Part shown: positions 20,404 through 29,532 of the stretch, one piece after another
How positions within the stretch are numbered: the first letter of the stretch is position 1
Layout of the letters: each line of letters starts with the position of its first letter
Source: Streptomyces sp. B21-105
GTDB taxonomy: Bacteria; Actinomycetota; Actinomycetes; Streptomycetales; Streptomycetaceae
NCBI RefSeq assembly: GCF_036898465.1
Contig: NZ_JARUMJ010000001.1
Span: 2,232,001-2,296,000 of the forward strand
Direction of reading: 5' to 3'
DNA: 64,000 bases
Notes under the pieces: model-generated
What the model saw: only the letters and a program-made list of their open reading frames with translations
Database searches by the model: none
Told to the model about the DNA's origin: nothing
Made by a program: the position numbers and the translations under genes

Positions 20404-20610
20404 ACCTCGTAGCGCCGGGTGAGCCTTCTGCCGCGCGGGATTGCCGCTGCCGGGAGGGGGCCGTATGGCGCGGCGGCAGAACGCGAAGGCCCGCACCGGA
20501 GCGCGGGCGGCCGACGCGGGTTCACCGCAAGAGGTCGGTCTTCTTGATCCGGCGTTTCCGCTCAGACAGCGCCCGTTGCGGCGAGAGTTGTACGCCTCGT
20601 CACCGCTGAC

Positions 20611-21324
20611 GTGACCGGGCCGGGTGTGGGGGTGCTCGCCCTGCGGGCGAATACTGCAGCGCTCGAATACCGACACTCCACCAGTGTGGCCGCCACCCTG
20701 GAGAAGTCCGAGGCGCGCACCCTGCGGACCCTCGACGTGGTCCCGGCCGACCGGGAGGACGCCAACGGGCTGTCGGCGTTCTATCTGGCCGTCGGCTGGT
20801 GCGTGGGCGGCTATCTGTGCGCGTCGATCATGGTGATCAGTTCGGGCGCCGGGAGCTCGACCCCGCGGTGGGCGGTGATCCGGCTGCTCGCCATGGCTGT
20901 CGTCGGGATCGTCGGCGGAGTCGGCGGCGCCCTGATCGTCGGTCCGGTCCTCGGCGCGCTGCTGGGCGGCCTCGCGGCCTACTGGGGGCTCGGCGCGTCG
21001 ATCATCTTCGCGGTCGGCGCCGCCACCCTCGCCTTCCAGGGCGTCTTCGGGCTCGCCGGCGTCGGCCTGGTCATCCTGCTCGTGGTGATCCTCGGCAACC
21101 CGAGCGCGGACGGCGCCCTCCCGCCGCCACTGCTCCCGCCGTTCTGGCGGGCGATCGGCCCGGCGCTGCCGGCGGGCGCGGGGACCTGGGCGGCGCGCTC
21201 GATCGCCTACTTCCAGGGCAACGACATGACGGCGGCCCTGCCGGTGCTGTCGGCATGGGCGGTCGGAGGGATCGTCGTCACACTGCTGGCGGCAATGCTG
21301 CGCACCCGGCGGAGAACGGCGTGA
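20611..21324 (+). CDS. YhgE/Pip-like (DUF3533) membrane protein, N-terminally truncated
   Basis: 237 residues from GTG 20611. FYLAVGWCVGGYLCASIMVIS, then about five more hydrophobic helices and PPLLPPFWRAIGPALPAGAG, is the C-terminal half of the YhgE/Pip or ABC-2-like permeases found in Streptomyces. The long external domain and first helix that should precede it are missing. The same frame extends upstream of the GTG (VAARVVRLVTAD) to an in-frame TGA at 20545-20547, so the start is probably secondary to a truncation. It may be a decaying pseudogene. Intact relatives move toxins, lipids or unknown substrates. Confidence 0.6.
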   Translation: MTGPGVGVLALRANTAALEYRHSTSVAATLEKSEARTLRTLDVVPADREDANGLSAFYLAVGWCVGGYLCASIMVISSGAGSSTPRWAVIRLLAMAVVGIVGGVGGALIVGPVLGALLGGLAAYWGLGASIIFAVGAATLAFQGVFGLAGVGLVILLVVILGNPSADGALPPPLLPPFWRAIGPALPAGAGTWAARSIAYFQGNDMTAALPVLSAWAVGGIVVTLLAAMLRTRRRTA

Positions 21325-21364
21325 GGTCCCGCCCTCGCGTGTGCGGGGAGCGAGACCTCACGCC
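21318..21364. terminator. Hairpin overlapping the stop of the membrane protein gene
   Basis: Perfect 11-bp arms GGCGTGAGGTC (21318-21328, containing the stop codon) and GACCTCACGCC (21354-21364). Probably a terminator between convergent genes. Confidence 0.6.
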
Positions 21365-21453
21365 GGGTCGGCGAGACCCCCGGGCCTGGTCGGGGCGGGA
21401 CCCCCGGCCGGCCGGGGCGGACCTGGCCCGGGGGCACGCCGTGGCGGCGAGGT

Positions 21454-22536
21454 TCAGCCGATCCGCGTTCCGGTGGCCGACAGCGCCTCCGTCACCGGCT
21501 GGAAGAACGTCTCCCCGCCGGCCGTGCAGTCGCCGCTGCCGCCCGAGGTCAGGCCGACGGCGCTGCTGCCCGAGAAGAGGGAACCGCCGCTGTCGCCGGG
21601 CTCGGCGCAGACGTCGGTCCGGATGAGGCCGTTGACGACGTCTCCGTTGCCGTAGTTCACCGTGGCGTCGAGGCCCGTGACCGTGCCGGAGTGCACCTGG
21701 GTGGTCGACCCGCTGCGGGTGACCTTCATGCCGACGGTGGCCTCGGCGGCGCCGGTGATGGCCTGCGCGGAGCCGTTGTAGAGGTTCACCTCGCTCGGGT
21801 GGTCGACCTCGGCGGTGTACTTGACCAGGCCGTAGTCGTCGTCCGGGAAGCTGGAGACCTCGCCCGCGCCGATCTGCGCGCCGGCGGAGTCCGACCAGGT
21901 GGAGACGGCGTCGGTGCAGTGCCCGGCGGTCAGGAAGTACGGCTCGCCGCCCTTGACCACGTTGAAGCCGAGCGAGCAGCGTCCGGTGCCGCCGGTGATG
22001 GCGTCGCCGCCGGCCACGAAGGGCGTGAACTCCCCCTTCGTGCGCTGGAGTTCCACCGTCCCGCCGAGCCCGTCGACGACCTTGGTGAGCTTGGCCCACT
22101 CGGCCTCGGAGACGGTGCGGTCGGCGGTGACGACCACCTTGTTGGCGGTCGGGTCGGTCACCCAGGCGGTACCCGGGATGCTCGCGTCCGATGTCAGCGT
22201 GGTGCGGGCGCCGGTCAGTTCGGCGAGGGAGTTCTCGACGAGTCTGGCCTTGGCGCCGGCCGCCTCGACGGTCTTCGCGGCGGCCTTGTCGAGGACGTTC
22301 ACCACCAGGCTCTTGCTCTTCGCGTCGTAGTACGTGCCCGCCGCGTCCGCGCCGAGGTCCTGGCCGAGCGACGAGGCGAGTTTTCCGGCCGCGAGGGCCG
22401 AGAGGGGGGTGGGCTGCGAGGTCTTCGCAGGTTCGCTGGCGTTCGCAGTCTGGAAGGTCACTCCTGCCGCGACGAGTGCGGCAACGCCCGCTCCCGCCAT
22501 GGCCGCCCGTCGCCGGGGTATGCGTCGGTGCTGCAA
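21454..22536 (-). CDS. Secreted S1-family (streptogrisin/alpha-lytic type) serine protease
   Basis: 360 residues from a TTG start at 22536, chosen because AGGAGG lies seven bases upstream and the product begins [16 protein letters not shown], a signal peptide ending near TANASE. A pro-domain of about 130 residues follows ([29 protein letters not shown]), needed for folding and then cleaved. The protease domain has the triad His206 in TAGHC, Asp234 in PDDDYGLV and Ser316 in EPGDSGGS, plus paired Cys. It digests extracellular protein. A paralogue lies 569 bases upstream on the same strand. Confidence 0.92.
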   Translation of the reverse strand: MQHRRIPRRRAAMAGAGVAALVAAGVTFQTANASEPAKTSQPTPLSALAAGKLASSLGQDLGADAAGTYYDAKSKSLVVNVLDKAAAKTVEAAGAKARLVENSLAELTGARTTLTSDASIPGTAWVTDPTANKVVVTADRTVSEAEWAKLTKVVDGLGGTVELQRTKGEFTPFVAGGDAITGGTGRCSLGFNVVKGGEPYFLTAGHCTDAVSTWSDSAGAQIGAGEVSSFPDDDYGLVKYTAEVDHPSEVNLYNGSAQAITGAAEATVGMKVTRSGSTTQVHSGTVTGLDATVNYGNGDVVNGLIRTDVCAEPGDSGGSLFSGSSAVGLTSGGSGDCTAGGETFFQPVTEALSATGTRIG

Positions 22537-22945
22537 CTCGGGTCCTCCTGTGGGGGGCGGCCCGGGCGATCGTGGGGACCGCGGCGGGCCGTAAGGCTGG
22601 TTGACGGCCGCCCACTCTTCCGAACCGCACAGGGAGCACACAAGGTCGACTTCAGGACGCACACCGGGTGAACACCGCGCGCCCTCCACGCCTTCACCAC
22701 TCCCGCACCTCGGCAGGCCACCGGCCGACCGTCACAGAAAAATTCGCACAGCAAACGCTACGAGTGAGTAACCATGTATATCGAGCCACCCTTCGACGGG
22801 TCTGCTCCTGGCCGGAATCCGCCCCTTCCGCGGGCGGCGCAGGTGGTGAAGTCGTCGAGGGTTGGAGGACGTCGGGGGCAGCGGTTGCCTCCGCGCCCGC
22901 CCCCTGCACTCCCCCTGCCCGCCCCCTGCACTCCCGCGGACAACA

Positions 22946-22982
22946 GCGAGCCCCCGCACGCCGGTTGCGTACGGGGGCTCGC
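22946..22982. terminator. Strong hairpin between the two protease genes
   Basis: Perfect 11-bp arms GCGAGCCCCCG (22946-22956) and CGGGGGCTCGC (22972-22982), 15-base loop. It lies 124 bases past the stop of the upstream protease gene and should end its transcript. The rest of 22537-23105 holds the 9-bp array and an AT-richer stretch near 22740-22800 that may carry the downstream protease promoter. Confidence 0.75.
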
Positions 22983-23040
22983 CTGCGGCCGGCCGCAGGA
23001 TCCGGGAACCAGGACCTACAGGACCCACAGGAGCAAGAGG

Positions 23041-23103
23041 AGCTGGAGGAGCTGGAGGAGCTGGAGGAGCTGGAGGAGCTGGAGGAGCTGGAGGAGCTGG
23101 AGG
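23041..23103. repeat. 9-bp tandem repeat just past a protease stop codon
   Basis: Seven perfect copies of AGCTGGAGG (23041-23103), with a degenerate eighth running into the protease stop codon at 23106-23108. On the transcribed strand the mRNA reads CCUCCAGCU repeats directly after the stop. Confidence 0.92.
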
Positions 23104-23105
23104 AG

Positions 23106-24017
23106 CTAGAAGACGCTGACGCCGTAACGGCTCAGGGCCTCGGTCACGGGCTGGAAGAAGGTCGTGCCGCCGGACGAGCAGTTGCCGCTGCCGCCGGAGG
23201 TCAGACCGAGCGCCACGCCGCCGGAGGTGTAGAGCGCACCGCCGGAGTCGCCGCCCTCGGCGCAGACGTTGGTCTGGATCATCTGGTAGACCACGTCGCC
23301 GCCGCCGTAGTTCACCGTGGCGTTGAGGGCGGTCACCCGGCCGGTGTGGATGCCGGTCGTGGAGCCGTCCCGGATCACCGACTGGCCCACGGTGGCGTTG
23401 CCGGCGCTGGTGATGTCGGTGTTGCCCGCGGTGCCGGCCTTGGCGACCGAGGTGTTGGTGTACCTGACCAGCGCGTAGTCGTTGGTCGGGAAGCTGTAGC
23501 CGCTGTTCGTGCCCAGCACGGCGGTCTGGCCGGAGTTCGAGTACCAGGTCGAGGCGACCTCGCCGCAGTGCCCGGCGGTCAGGAAGTAGTAGGTGCTGCC
23601 GCTGCGCACGTTGAAGCCGAGCGAGCAGCGGTAGCCGCCGCCGTAGATGGCGTCGCCGCCGCCGATGAGCTTGTTGAACTTGCCAGGCGTGTGCTTGATC
23701 ACGAGCGCGCCGGCGTTGTCGCCCGCCTGCTTCTTGATCTTCGCGATCTCGGCGTCCGTCACCGTGCTGTCGACGGTGACCATCAGCCGGTTGGTCTTGC
23801 TGTCGACGGCCCAGGCGGTGCCCGGGATGTCCGCCTGGAGCACCGAGTCGCCGGCGCTCTTGAGTTCGGCACTGCTGTAGACGGCGTCGTCGGCCGCGTT
23901 CGCATGGGGGATCGCGATGGCGGCCGCGGCCACGAGTCCGGTGGCGACGGCGGTCAGCCGGGCCCGTCTCGAGATGCCGTGCGTGGGGATGGTGGGGGTG
24001 GTGCGCTTGATCCTCAC
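23106..24017 (-). CDS. Secreted S1-family (streptogrisin-type) serine protease
   Basis: 303 residues from GTG 24017, with GGGAGG upstream; it begins [20 protein letters not shown] and has a signal peptide ending at HANAAD. The pro-domain is short (~75 residues: [20 protein letters not shown]). The mature enzyme starts near [20 protein letters not shown], with His150 (TAGHC), Asp180 (FPTNDYALV) and Ser258 (EGGDSGGA). Closest in style to streptogrisins A, B and D. It shares the C-terminal [10 protein letters not shown] motif with its neighbour, indicating ancestral duplication. It is expressed separately, with a hairpin downstream. Confidence 0.93.
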   Translation of the reverse strand: MRIKRTTPTIPTHGISRRARLTAVATGLVAAAAIAIPHANAADDAVYSSAELKSAGDSVLQADIPGTAWAVDSKTNRLMVTVDSTVTDAEIAKIKKQAGDNAGALVIKHTPGKFNKLIGGGDAIYGGGYRCSLGFNVRSGSTYYFLTAGHCGEVASTWYSNSGQTAVLGTNSGYSFPTNDYALVRYTNTSVAKAGTAGNTDITSAGNATVGQSVIRDGSTTGIHTGRVTALNATVNYGGGDVVYQMIQTNVCAEGGDSGGALYTSGGVALGLTSGGSGNCSSGGTTFFQPVTEALSRYGVSVF

Positions 24018-24567
24018 GATTCGTTCCCTCCCAGGGGAAGTCGGGGGCCCGTCGTGTGGGGGTCGGGGCCCGGTGAGGCGCAGCCAGGATCGACGTCCGT
24101 CCGCATTCCGGACACGCCGTGACCCTGACAAGCGCTGAGGGGGAGTATTCGGCCGAACGGCCGGTAGGCGCAAGGGCGCCTTTCGGCCGTCAGGCCGTGA
24201 ACGAACTGCGCGAGTTGAGCCCTCTTGCAGCTCTCTTGCCCCAGCTCAGACCAGTTTGTGCCGTGCTGCCCCGACCTCCACGACCCATGTGTTCCCCGCC
24301 AAGGGGCCGGTGCGGAGAAAACAACCGACAAGGCGCACGGAGGCAGTACCGTCCGATCGGGTCCGCCGTCACGCCCCCGGCCCACGCCGTACGCGCCGCA
24401 CCCGGCTCACCTCCACATCCCGGACGGCCCCCACGTCCCCGCCGGCCTCCACGTCCCGGTCGACCCTCGAGACCCCGCCGGCTCCACGCCCTCGCCCGGC
24501 TCCCTCGTCACACCCACGCCTGGTCAGACCCTGCAGTCGGCCGTGCCGGCGAGAGCAGTCGGCCGTG
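24018..24567. other. 550-base gap upstream of protease and downstream of DUF5685 gene
   Basis: No gene with a convincing start and codon pattern. The left part must carry the protease promoter; a small palindrome CGGCCG-AA-CGGCCG is visible near 24152-24165. The right part (about 24410-24480) has loose repeats of a CCACGTCCC motif. I see no RNA gene. Confidence 0.4.
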
Positions 24568-25839
24568 TCAGCAGGAGCAGTCGCAGGAGCAGCAGTCGCA
24601 CCCGTCACAGCAACCGCAGTCACAGCAGTTTCCGCAATCACCGCAGTTGCCGCAGTCACCGCAGTCGTTGCACAGGCCCTCGCGCTTCTTTCGCGACCAG
24701 GGGCCCTCGAACTCGTCGGCACAGCACACCTTGCAGGTGCAGCACAGCCCGAGCGCGACGGCGCAGCCGGCCAGGAGACCCCGCTTGCCGGGCCGGGGCG
24801 GCTCACCCCCGAAGGGATTGCCGTACGGGTTGCCGGGGGCGTGCGGATCCACCGGGTTCCGCGGGGCGTACGGCCCGGTGGGCGGCCCGAACGCACCTTC
24901 GGGCCCAGACGTGCGTTCGAGGCAGGAGCCGCCTTCGGGCCCGAACGCGCCCTCGGCCCCGTGCGCGTGACCGCACGACCGGCTGCCGAAGGCCCGGTCC
25001 ACCGACCGTTCCAACTCGTGGGCGAGCAGCAGATGCGCCAGTCTGCCCTTCTCGAACTCCACGTCCTTCAGGGCGAGCCGGATGCCGTGCAGGGCGTCGT
25101 CGGCGAGCCGGCGGGCCTCGGTGAGCGGGGTCCCGGTGGCCGTGAGCGGGTTCCAGGCGCCGGCCGCGGTGTCCGCCTCCCGGTCCTCGACCGCGTCCAG
25201 CAGGTGCGCGAGACGTCCGAAGAGGCGGCCGGCCTCGGCGAGCGGCGCGGTGTTACCCGGCCGGCCCGCCAGGATCGCGGTGTGCGCGAAGGCGGCCGCG
25301 GTGGCGGTCTCGGTCGGCTCGGTGACGGTCAGCAGCGAGGTGCCCGGTCCGGCGAGCGCCTCGATGCCGATCTGCCGGTCCACGGCGTCGACGAGGACGG
25401 CGGTGTCGAACCCGACGGCGGCCCCGCTCCGTTCTCCGGCCCGGCCCCAACCGGCGGCGACCCGGCGGGCGGCGACGGCGACCGGCCGCCGCGCGAGCAG
25501 GCCGTCCCCGTCGGCGACATGGTCGCGCACCTTGGCGGAGGCGAGCACCAGCGAGACGGCGGCCGCGAGCCGGGCGCCCTCGCCCTGCGCGACGGACGCG
25601 GTGCGCATGCCGCGCAGCGGGCACGGTCCTGCCGTGCGCCGCCATCCGCCGGCCCTGGCCCGGTCGGCCTGAGCCTCCGTCAGAACCGATATGAGCAGGC
25701 CGTCGTAGTTGGTGACGACCCGTGCGAACTGCCCGTGGTCGCCGCGCAGCGCGAGGCACAGCCCGCACAGGTGCGCCATCCACTGGGTCTTGAGACTCTC
25801 GCCGAGCCGGTGAGAGCACGGTCTGACGATTCCGAACAC
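24568..25839 (-). CDS. DUF5685 family protein with Cys-rich C-terminal tail
   Basis: 423 residues from GTG 25839; relatives begin MFGIVRPC. The N-terminal half has HLCGLCLALRGDHGQFARVVTNYDGLL and CPLRGMR, with paired Cys suggesting a metal or Fe-S site. The central part is helical (LAEAGRLFGRLAHLLDAVEDREADT), recalling all-helical terpene-synthase-like folds. A Gly/Pro-rich linker leads to a hydrophobic stretch and then a tail with 16 Cys in its last 36 residues, mostly as CGDCGNC and CDCGCC units with Asp, Asn and Gly. The tail could bind several metal ions or act as a disulfide-rich or lipid-modified anchor. Family known, function not. It stands alone. Confidence 0.8.
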   Translation of the reverse strand: MFGIVRPCSHRLGESLKTQWMAHLCGLCLALRGDHGQFARVVTNYDGLLISVLTEAQADRARAGGWRRTAGPCPLRGMRTASVAQGEGARLAAAVSLVLASAKVRDHVADGDGLLARRPVAVAARRVAAGWGRAGERSGAAVGFDTAVLVDAVDRQIGIEALAGPGTSLLTVTEPTETATAAAFAHTAILAGRPGNTAPLAEAGRLFGRLAHLLDAVEDREADTAAGAWNPLTATGTPLTEARRLADDALHGIRLALKDVEFEKGRLAHLLLAHELERSVDRAFGSRSCGHAHGAEGAFGPEGGSCLERTSGPEGAFGPPTGPYAPRNPVDPHAPGNPYGNPFGGEPPRPGKRGLLAGCAVALGLCCTCKVCCADEFEGPWSRKKREGLCNDCGDCGNCGDCGNCCDCGCCDGCDCCSCDCSC

Positions 25840-26150
25840 GACAACCCCCGTCGCCCTTGGGACATTGAGCTGCCGCATGCTATCGGCTGATTGTCGTCCC
25901 GGATCCGGGGCATTCGTTCACCCGGACGCACCGAGCGTCACCCGTCCGCCACGAAGAATCATATTTCACTCACAGTCAGCAGCCGTATCCGGTACGACCC
26001 TTGGGAGACGCGGGCTCTCGACGGATTCGCTGTGCACCAGTACCGTCACAAACCCCCCGCGCGGCGTCTAACCACTTGGCGCGACCTCCGCATCATGGAC
26101 GACCATGGGGAATGCGGAAAGCAGAAAGACCGCTGTGAGAGGAGGCGTCC
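25840..26150. promoter_or_regulatory. Divergent region between DUF5685 and SepF-like genes
   Basis: 311 bases with relatively AT-rich stretches (25940-26010 and 26090-26140) that must hold both promoters. A perfect ribosome-binding site, AGAGGAGGCGTCC, precedes the ATG at 26151. I found no operator palindrome. Confidence 0.5.
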
Positions 26151-26588
26151 ATGGGATCGGTACGCAAGGCGAGTGCCTGGCTTGGCCTCGTCGACGACAA
26201 CGATGACGAGCGTTACTACGACGACGACTATTCCGAGGGGACCGACTCCGGCGACGCCTGGGTCACCGACCCCCGCGTGAAGGTGGCCACGGACACGGCC
26301 GAGGAGAAGGGCCGCCGGATCGGCACCGTCACCCCGGACAGCTTCCGAGACGCGCGGGCGATCGGTGAGCTGTTCCGCGAGGGCGTCCCGGTCATCATGA
26401 ACCTCACCGCCATGGAGTCCGCCGACGCCAAGCGCGTCGTCGACTTCGCGGCCGGGCTGATCTTCGGCCTGCGGGGCTCGATCGAGCGGGTGTCCACCCG
26501 GGTGTTCCTGCTGACCCCCGCCAACACGGAGATCGTGAACGGGGACCCGTCCGGGCGTCGGACGGACGGATTCTTCAACCAGAGCTGA
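26151..26588 (+). CDS. sflA: SepF-like cell division protein (SflA type)
   Basis: 145 residues. [18 protein letters not shown] opens with the amphipathic membrane-targeting helix, then an acidic linker, then the SepF core ([55 protein letters not shown]). SepF anchors FtsZ. Streptomyces has one SepF in the division cluster and two SepF-like proteins, SflA and SflB, that influence Z-ring placement and branching. This copy lies outside the dcw cluster beside an acyl-CoA dehydrogenase, matching my memory of the sflA position. SepF family is certain, the sflA symbol likely. Confidence 0.85.
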   Translation: MGSVRKASAWLGLVDDNDDERYYDDDYSEGTDSGDAWVTDPRVKVATDTAEEKGRRIGTVTPDSFRDARAIGELFREGVPVIMNLTAMESADAKRVVDFAAGLIFGLRGSIERVSTRVFLLTPANTEIVNGDPSGRRTDGFFNQS

Positions 26589-26613
26589 GGCAGGGCCGCT
26601 CGCCGGCCCTGCC
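26589..26613. terminator. Hairpin between SepF-like and acyl-CoA dehydrogenase genes
   Basis: 10-bp arms GGCAGGGCCG (26589-26598) and CGGCCCTGCC (26604-26613) with a 5-base loop, followed by CCCTTCGGGG. It lies between convergent genes and can serve both. Confidence 0.7.
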
Positions 26614-26623
26614 CCCTTCGGGG

Positions 26624-27814
26624 TCAGCGGAAGGCGTCGAGTCCGGTGAGCGCCTTGCCCAGCACGAGCTGGTGCATCTCGACGGTGCCCTCGTAGGTGA
26701 GCACCGACTCGAGGTTGGTCGCGTGCCGCATGACGGGGTACTCGAGCGAGATCCCGTTGGCCCCGAGGACGGTACGGGCGGTCCGGCAGATCTCGATCGC
26801 CTCCCGCACGTTGTTGAGCTTGCCGAAGCTGACCTGCTCGGGACGCAGACGGCCGGCGTCCATGCGCCGCCCCAGATGGTGGGCGAGCAGGATCCCCTTG
26901 TGCAGTTCGACCGCCATGTCGGCGAGCTTGGCCTGGGTGAGCTGGAAGCCCCCGATGGGCCGCCCGAACTGTTCCCGGGTCTTCGCGTAGCCGACCGCGG
27001 CCTCGAAGCAGGAGCGGGCCGCCCCCATCGCTCCCCACACGATGCCGTAGCGCGCGTGGTTCAGACAGCTGAGCGGCCCCTTCAGACCGGTGACCTCCCC
27101 CAACACGGCGTCGGCGGGCAGCCGCACGTCGTCGAGGACCAGCTCGCTGGTCACGCTGGCCCGCAGGGACCACTTGTGCTTGATCTCCGGGGCGGAGAAC
27201 CCCGGGCTGTCGGTCGGCACGACGAACCCCCGGATCCCGTCCTCGCTCTGCGCCCACACCACGGCGACGCCGGCGACGGAGCCGTTGGTGATCCACATCT
27301 TGCGCCCGTTGAGCACCCAGTCGGAGCCGTCGCGCTTGGCGTGCGTCCGCATGCCGGCGGGGTCGGAGCCGTGGTCCGGCTCGGTGAGGCCGAAGCAGCC
27401 GATGACCTCGCCGGCCGCCATCCGGGGCAGCCACTCCTGCTTCTGCTCCTCGCTCCCGAAGCGGTGGACGGCGTACATGGCGAGGGAGCCCTGCACGGAG
27501 ACGAGCGAGCGGATCCCGGAGTCGGCGGCCTCCAACTCCAGGCAGGCGAGCCCGTACTGCATGGCGCTCGCCCCCGCGCAGCCGTAGCCGTCGAGGGACA
27601 TGCCGAGCGCGCCGATCCCGCCGAGCTCCCGCGCGAGCTCCCGGATGACGGGCAGCTCCCCGCGCTCGTACCACTCGGCGACGTTCGGCAGTACCCGGTC
27701 CGCCGCCCAGCCGCGCACGGTGTCGCGGACCGCCAGGTCCTCCGGCTCCAGCAGGTCGTCGAGCCCGAGCGGGTCGGCGGGGTCGAAGGGCGGCAACTTC
27801 GAGGACGCGGACAT
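26624..27814 (-). CDS. Acyl-CoA dehydrogenase (glutaryl-CoA dehydrogenase-like)
   Basis: 396 residues from ATG 27814. Acyl-CoA dehydrogenase signatures are FGLTEPDHGSDPAGMRT (FAD and substrate binding), WITNGSVAGVAVVWAQ, YAKTREQFGRPIGGFQLTQAKLADM and TYEGTVEMHQLVLGKALTG. The catalytic base would be the Glu of TYEGT, as in glutaryl-CoA and short-chain dehydrogenases. It passes electrons to ETF. No other pathway genes adjoin, so the substrate is uncertain. A palindrome just upstream (27865-27879) suggests TetR-type control. Confidence 0.9.
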   Translation of the reverse strand: MSASSKLPPFDPADPLGLDDLLEPEDLAVRDTVRGWAADRVLPNVAEWYERGELPVIRELARELGGIGALGMSLDGYGCAGASAMQYGLACLELEAADSGIRSLVSVQGSLAMYAVHRFGSEEQKQEWLPRMAAGEVIGCFGLTEPDHGSDPAGMRTHAKRDGSDWVLNGRKMWITNGSVAGVAVVWAQSEDGIRGFVVPTDSPGFSAPEIKHKWSLRASVTSELVLDDVRLPADAVLGEVTGLKGPLSCLNHARYGIVWGAMGAARSCFEAAVGYAKTREQFGRPIGGFQLTQAKLADMAVELHKGILLAHHLGRRMDAGRLRPEQVSFGKLNNVREAIEICRTARTVLGANGISLEYPVMRHATNLESVLTYEGTVEMHQLVLGKALTGLDAFR

Positions 27815-27864
27815 ACGGCAGCCTCCGGCAGGAACCAAGAAGACCAGCACGCCAGCCATGAAAA

Positions 27865-27879
27865 ACTAGCACCGCTAGT
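27865..27879. promoter_or_regulatory. Palindromic operator upstream of acyl-CoA dehydrogenase
   Basis: ACTAGC-ACC-GCTAGT, a perfect 6-bp inverted repeat in an AT-richer patch 50 bases before the start codon. The shape resembles operators of TetR regulators of fatty-acid catabolism; no such regulator is in the window. Confidence 0.55.
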
Positions 27880-27936
27880 CAAGATGTCCCGGGTGACGTT
27901 ACGACGCGACGCCCCGCACGTCCACCCGCCGACCCC

Positions 27937-29532
27937 TCACACCGAGACGCGGGACGGAGCGACCTCCCTGGGAGCGGGCAGCTCCACCGGAGCCGACTCG
28001 CACTGCATGGTCCGCGGCAGGCGCAGCGCCATCACCGCCCCGAGCACCAGCAATCCGGCGCTGACCAGCAACGTCACATGCAGTCCGTGGACGAAGCAGT
28101 CCCGGGCCGTGGCACGCAGGGCCGCTCCGGCAGGTCCTCCGAGCCGACCGGCGACCTCGTAGGCCTCGCCCAGCGAATGCCCCGCCGCGGCCGACGCCGA
28201 CGCGGGAACCCCGGGAACGGAGCTCAGCCCGGGCGCGTACGCCGCGTTCATCACGCTGCCGAGCAGCGCTATGCCGATGCCCGCGCCCAGCTGGTACGAG
28301 GTCTCCCCGATGGCCGCCGCCCCGCCCGCCTGTTCCGGCGGAGCCTCGCTCAGCATCGACTCGTACGCCGCGAAGAGCGTCGTCTCCAGGCCGAAGCCCA
28401 ACAGCAGGAAGCCGGACAGCAGGAGCCCCGTGTTGTCCGACTCGCCCATCGCGGTCAGCGTCAGCACCGCCGCCGCCGTCAGGACGAACCCCCCGCACAC
28501 CATCCGGCGCGGCCCGAACTGCCGCAGCAGCCGCGCCCCGGCCAGCCCCGCCGCCATCGCGGCGAAGGTCAGGGGCAGCAGACGCAGGCCCGTCTCCAGC
28601 GGGGACAGCCCGAGCACCAGCTGGAGGTACTGCGCCGCGATCAGCTCGAGGCCGACCAGCGCGAGCATCGCCAGCACGATGCACCCCACCGACGTGCTGA
28701 ACGCCGGCCGTCCGAACATCCGGAGATCCACCAGCGGATGAGCCCGCCGCCGCTGACGGCGGACGAACATCACGAGCAGCGGCGCTCCGGCTGCCAGCGG
28801 GAGCACGGTGAGCAGGCCGGCCTCCCCGCCGCCCAGGCGCTTCACGCCGAACACGGCGCCGAACAGCCCCGCCGCCGCCATCAGCGCACCGACCACGTCC
28901 CAGGGGCCGTCCCCCGTGCCCTTCGACTCGGGCAGGAGCAGCCGCCCCACCGGCAGGCTGACCAGCATCAACGGGATGTTGACCAGGAAGACCGAGCCCC
29001 ACCAGAAGTGCTCCAGCAGAAAGCCGCCGAGCAGCGGGCCCACGGCCGCGCCCACCGCGGCCACCGCGCTCCAGATGCCTATGGCCAGCGCCCGCTCGCG
29101 ACGGTCGGGGAACACCTGCCGCAGGATCGACAGCGTGGCCGGCATGATCATCGCGCCGCCGACGCCGAGCAGCGCCCGTGCCACGATCAGCACCTCGGCG
29201 CTGCCCGCGAACGCGGCCAGCGCGGAGGCGACGCCGAAGAGGGCGTAGCCGAGCAGCAGGACCCGTCTGCGGCCCACCTTGTCGCCGAGTGTGCCGAACA
29301 GGATCAGCAGCGACGCGCAGACCAGCGGATAGGTGTCGACGATCCAGAGCAGTTCGATGGCGCCGGGCCGCAGGTCCTCGCTGACGGCGGGCACCGCCAC
29401 GTGCAGGACCGTCGCGTCGACGGCGACCAGGAGCAGGCTGACGCACAGCACCACCAGGACGACCCAGCGGTTGGCACCGGCCCCGGCCGCCCGACGGCGC
29501 AGCCCAGCGGCAGCCGTGGTCGTCCCGGACAT
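27937..29532 (-). CDS. MFS multidrug exporter, DHA2 (EmrB/QacA) family
   Basis: 531 residues from ATG 29532, with GGGAGGT upstream. Fourteen hydrophobic segments are consistent with DHA2. Motif A appears as GTLGDKVGRRRVLLLGYALFG, motif C region as WSAVAAVGAAVGPLLGGFLLEHFWW, and helix 1 carries the Asp of VAVDATVLHVAVP. These proton antiporters expel drugs or endogenous metabolites. No regulator is adjacent, so substrate and control are unknown. Confidence 0.92.
   Translation of the reverse strand: MSGTTTAAAGLRRRAAGAGANRWVVLVVLCVSLLLVAVDATVLHVAVPAVSEDLRPGAIELLWIVDTYPLVCASLLILFGTLGDKVGRRRVLLLGYALFGVASALAAFAGSAEVLIVARALLGVGGAMIMPATLSILRQVFPDRRERALAIGIWSAVAAVGAAVGPLLGGFLLEHFWWGSVFLVNIPLMLVSLPVGRLLLPESKGTGDGPWDVVGALMAAAGLFGAVFGVKRLGGGEAGLLTVLPLAAGAPLLVMFVRRQRRRAHPLVDLRMFGRPAFSTSVGCIVLAMLALVGLELIAAQYLQLVLGLSPLETGLRLLPLTFAAMAAGLAGARLLRQFGPRRMVCGGFVLTAAAVLTLTAMGESDNTGLLLSGFLLLGFGLETTLFAAYESMLSEAPPEQAGGAAAIGETSYQLGAGIGIALLGSVMNAAYAPGLSSVPGVPASASAAAGHSLGEAYEVAGRLGGPAGAALRATARDCFVHGLHVTLLVSAGLLVLGAVMALRLPRTMQCESAPVELPAPREVAPSRVSV

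Noticed and set aside
20465..20614. 49-residue plus-strand frame with good RBS, overlapping the GTG of the truncated membrane protein
   Set aside because: The membrane-protein frame continues as coding-like sequence upstream of the GTG over the same bases, so the small frame is more likely a shadow of the decayed gene.
23041..23103. CRISPR array (also considered at 29768-29877)
   Set aside because: The repeats are contiguous with no spacers and no cas genes are near.
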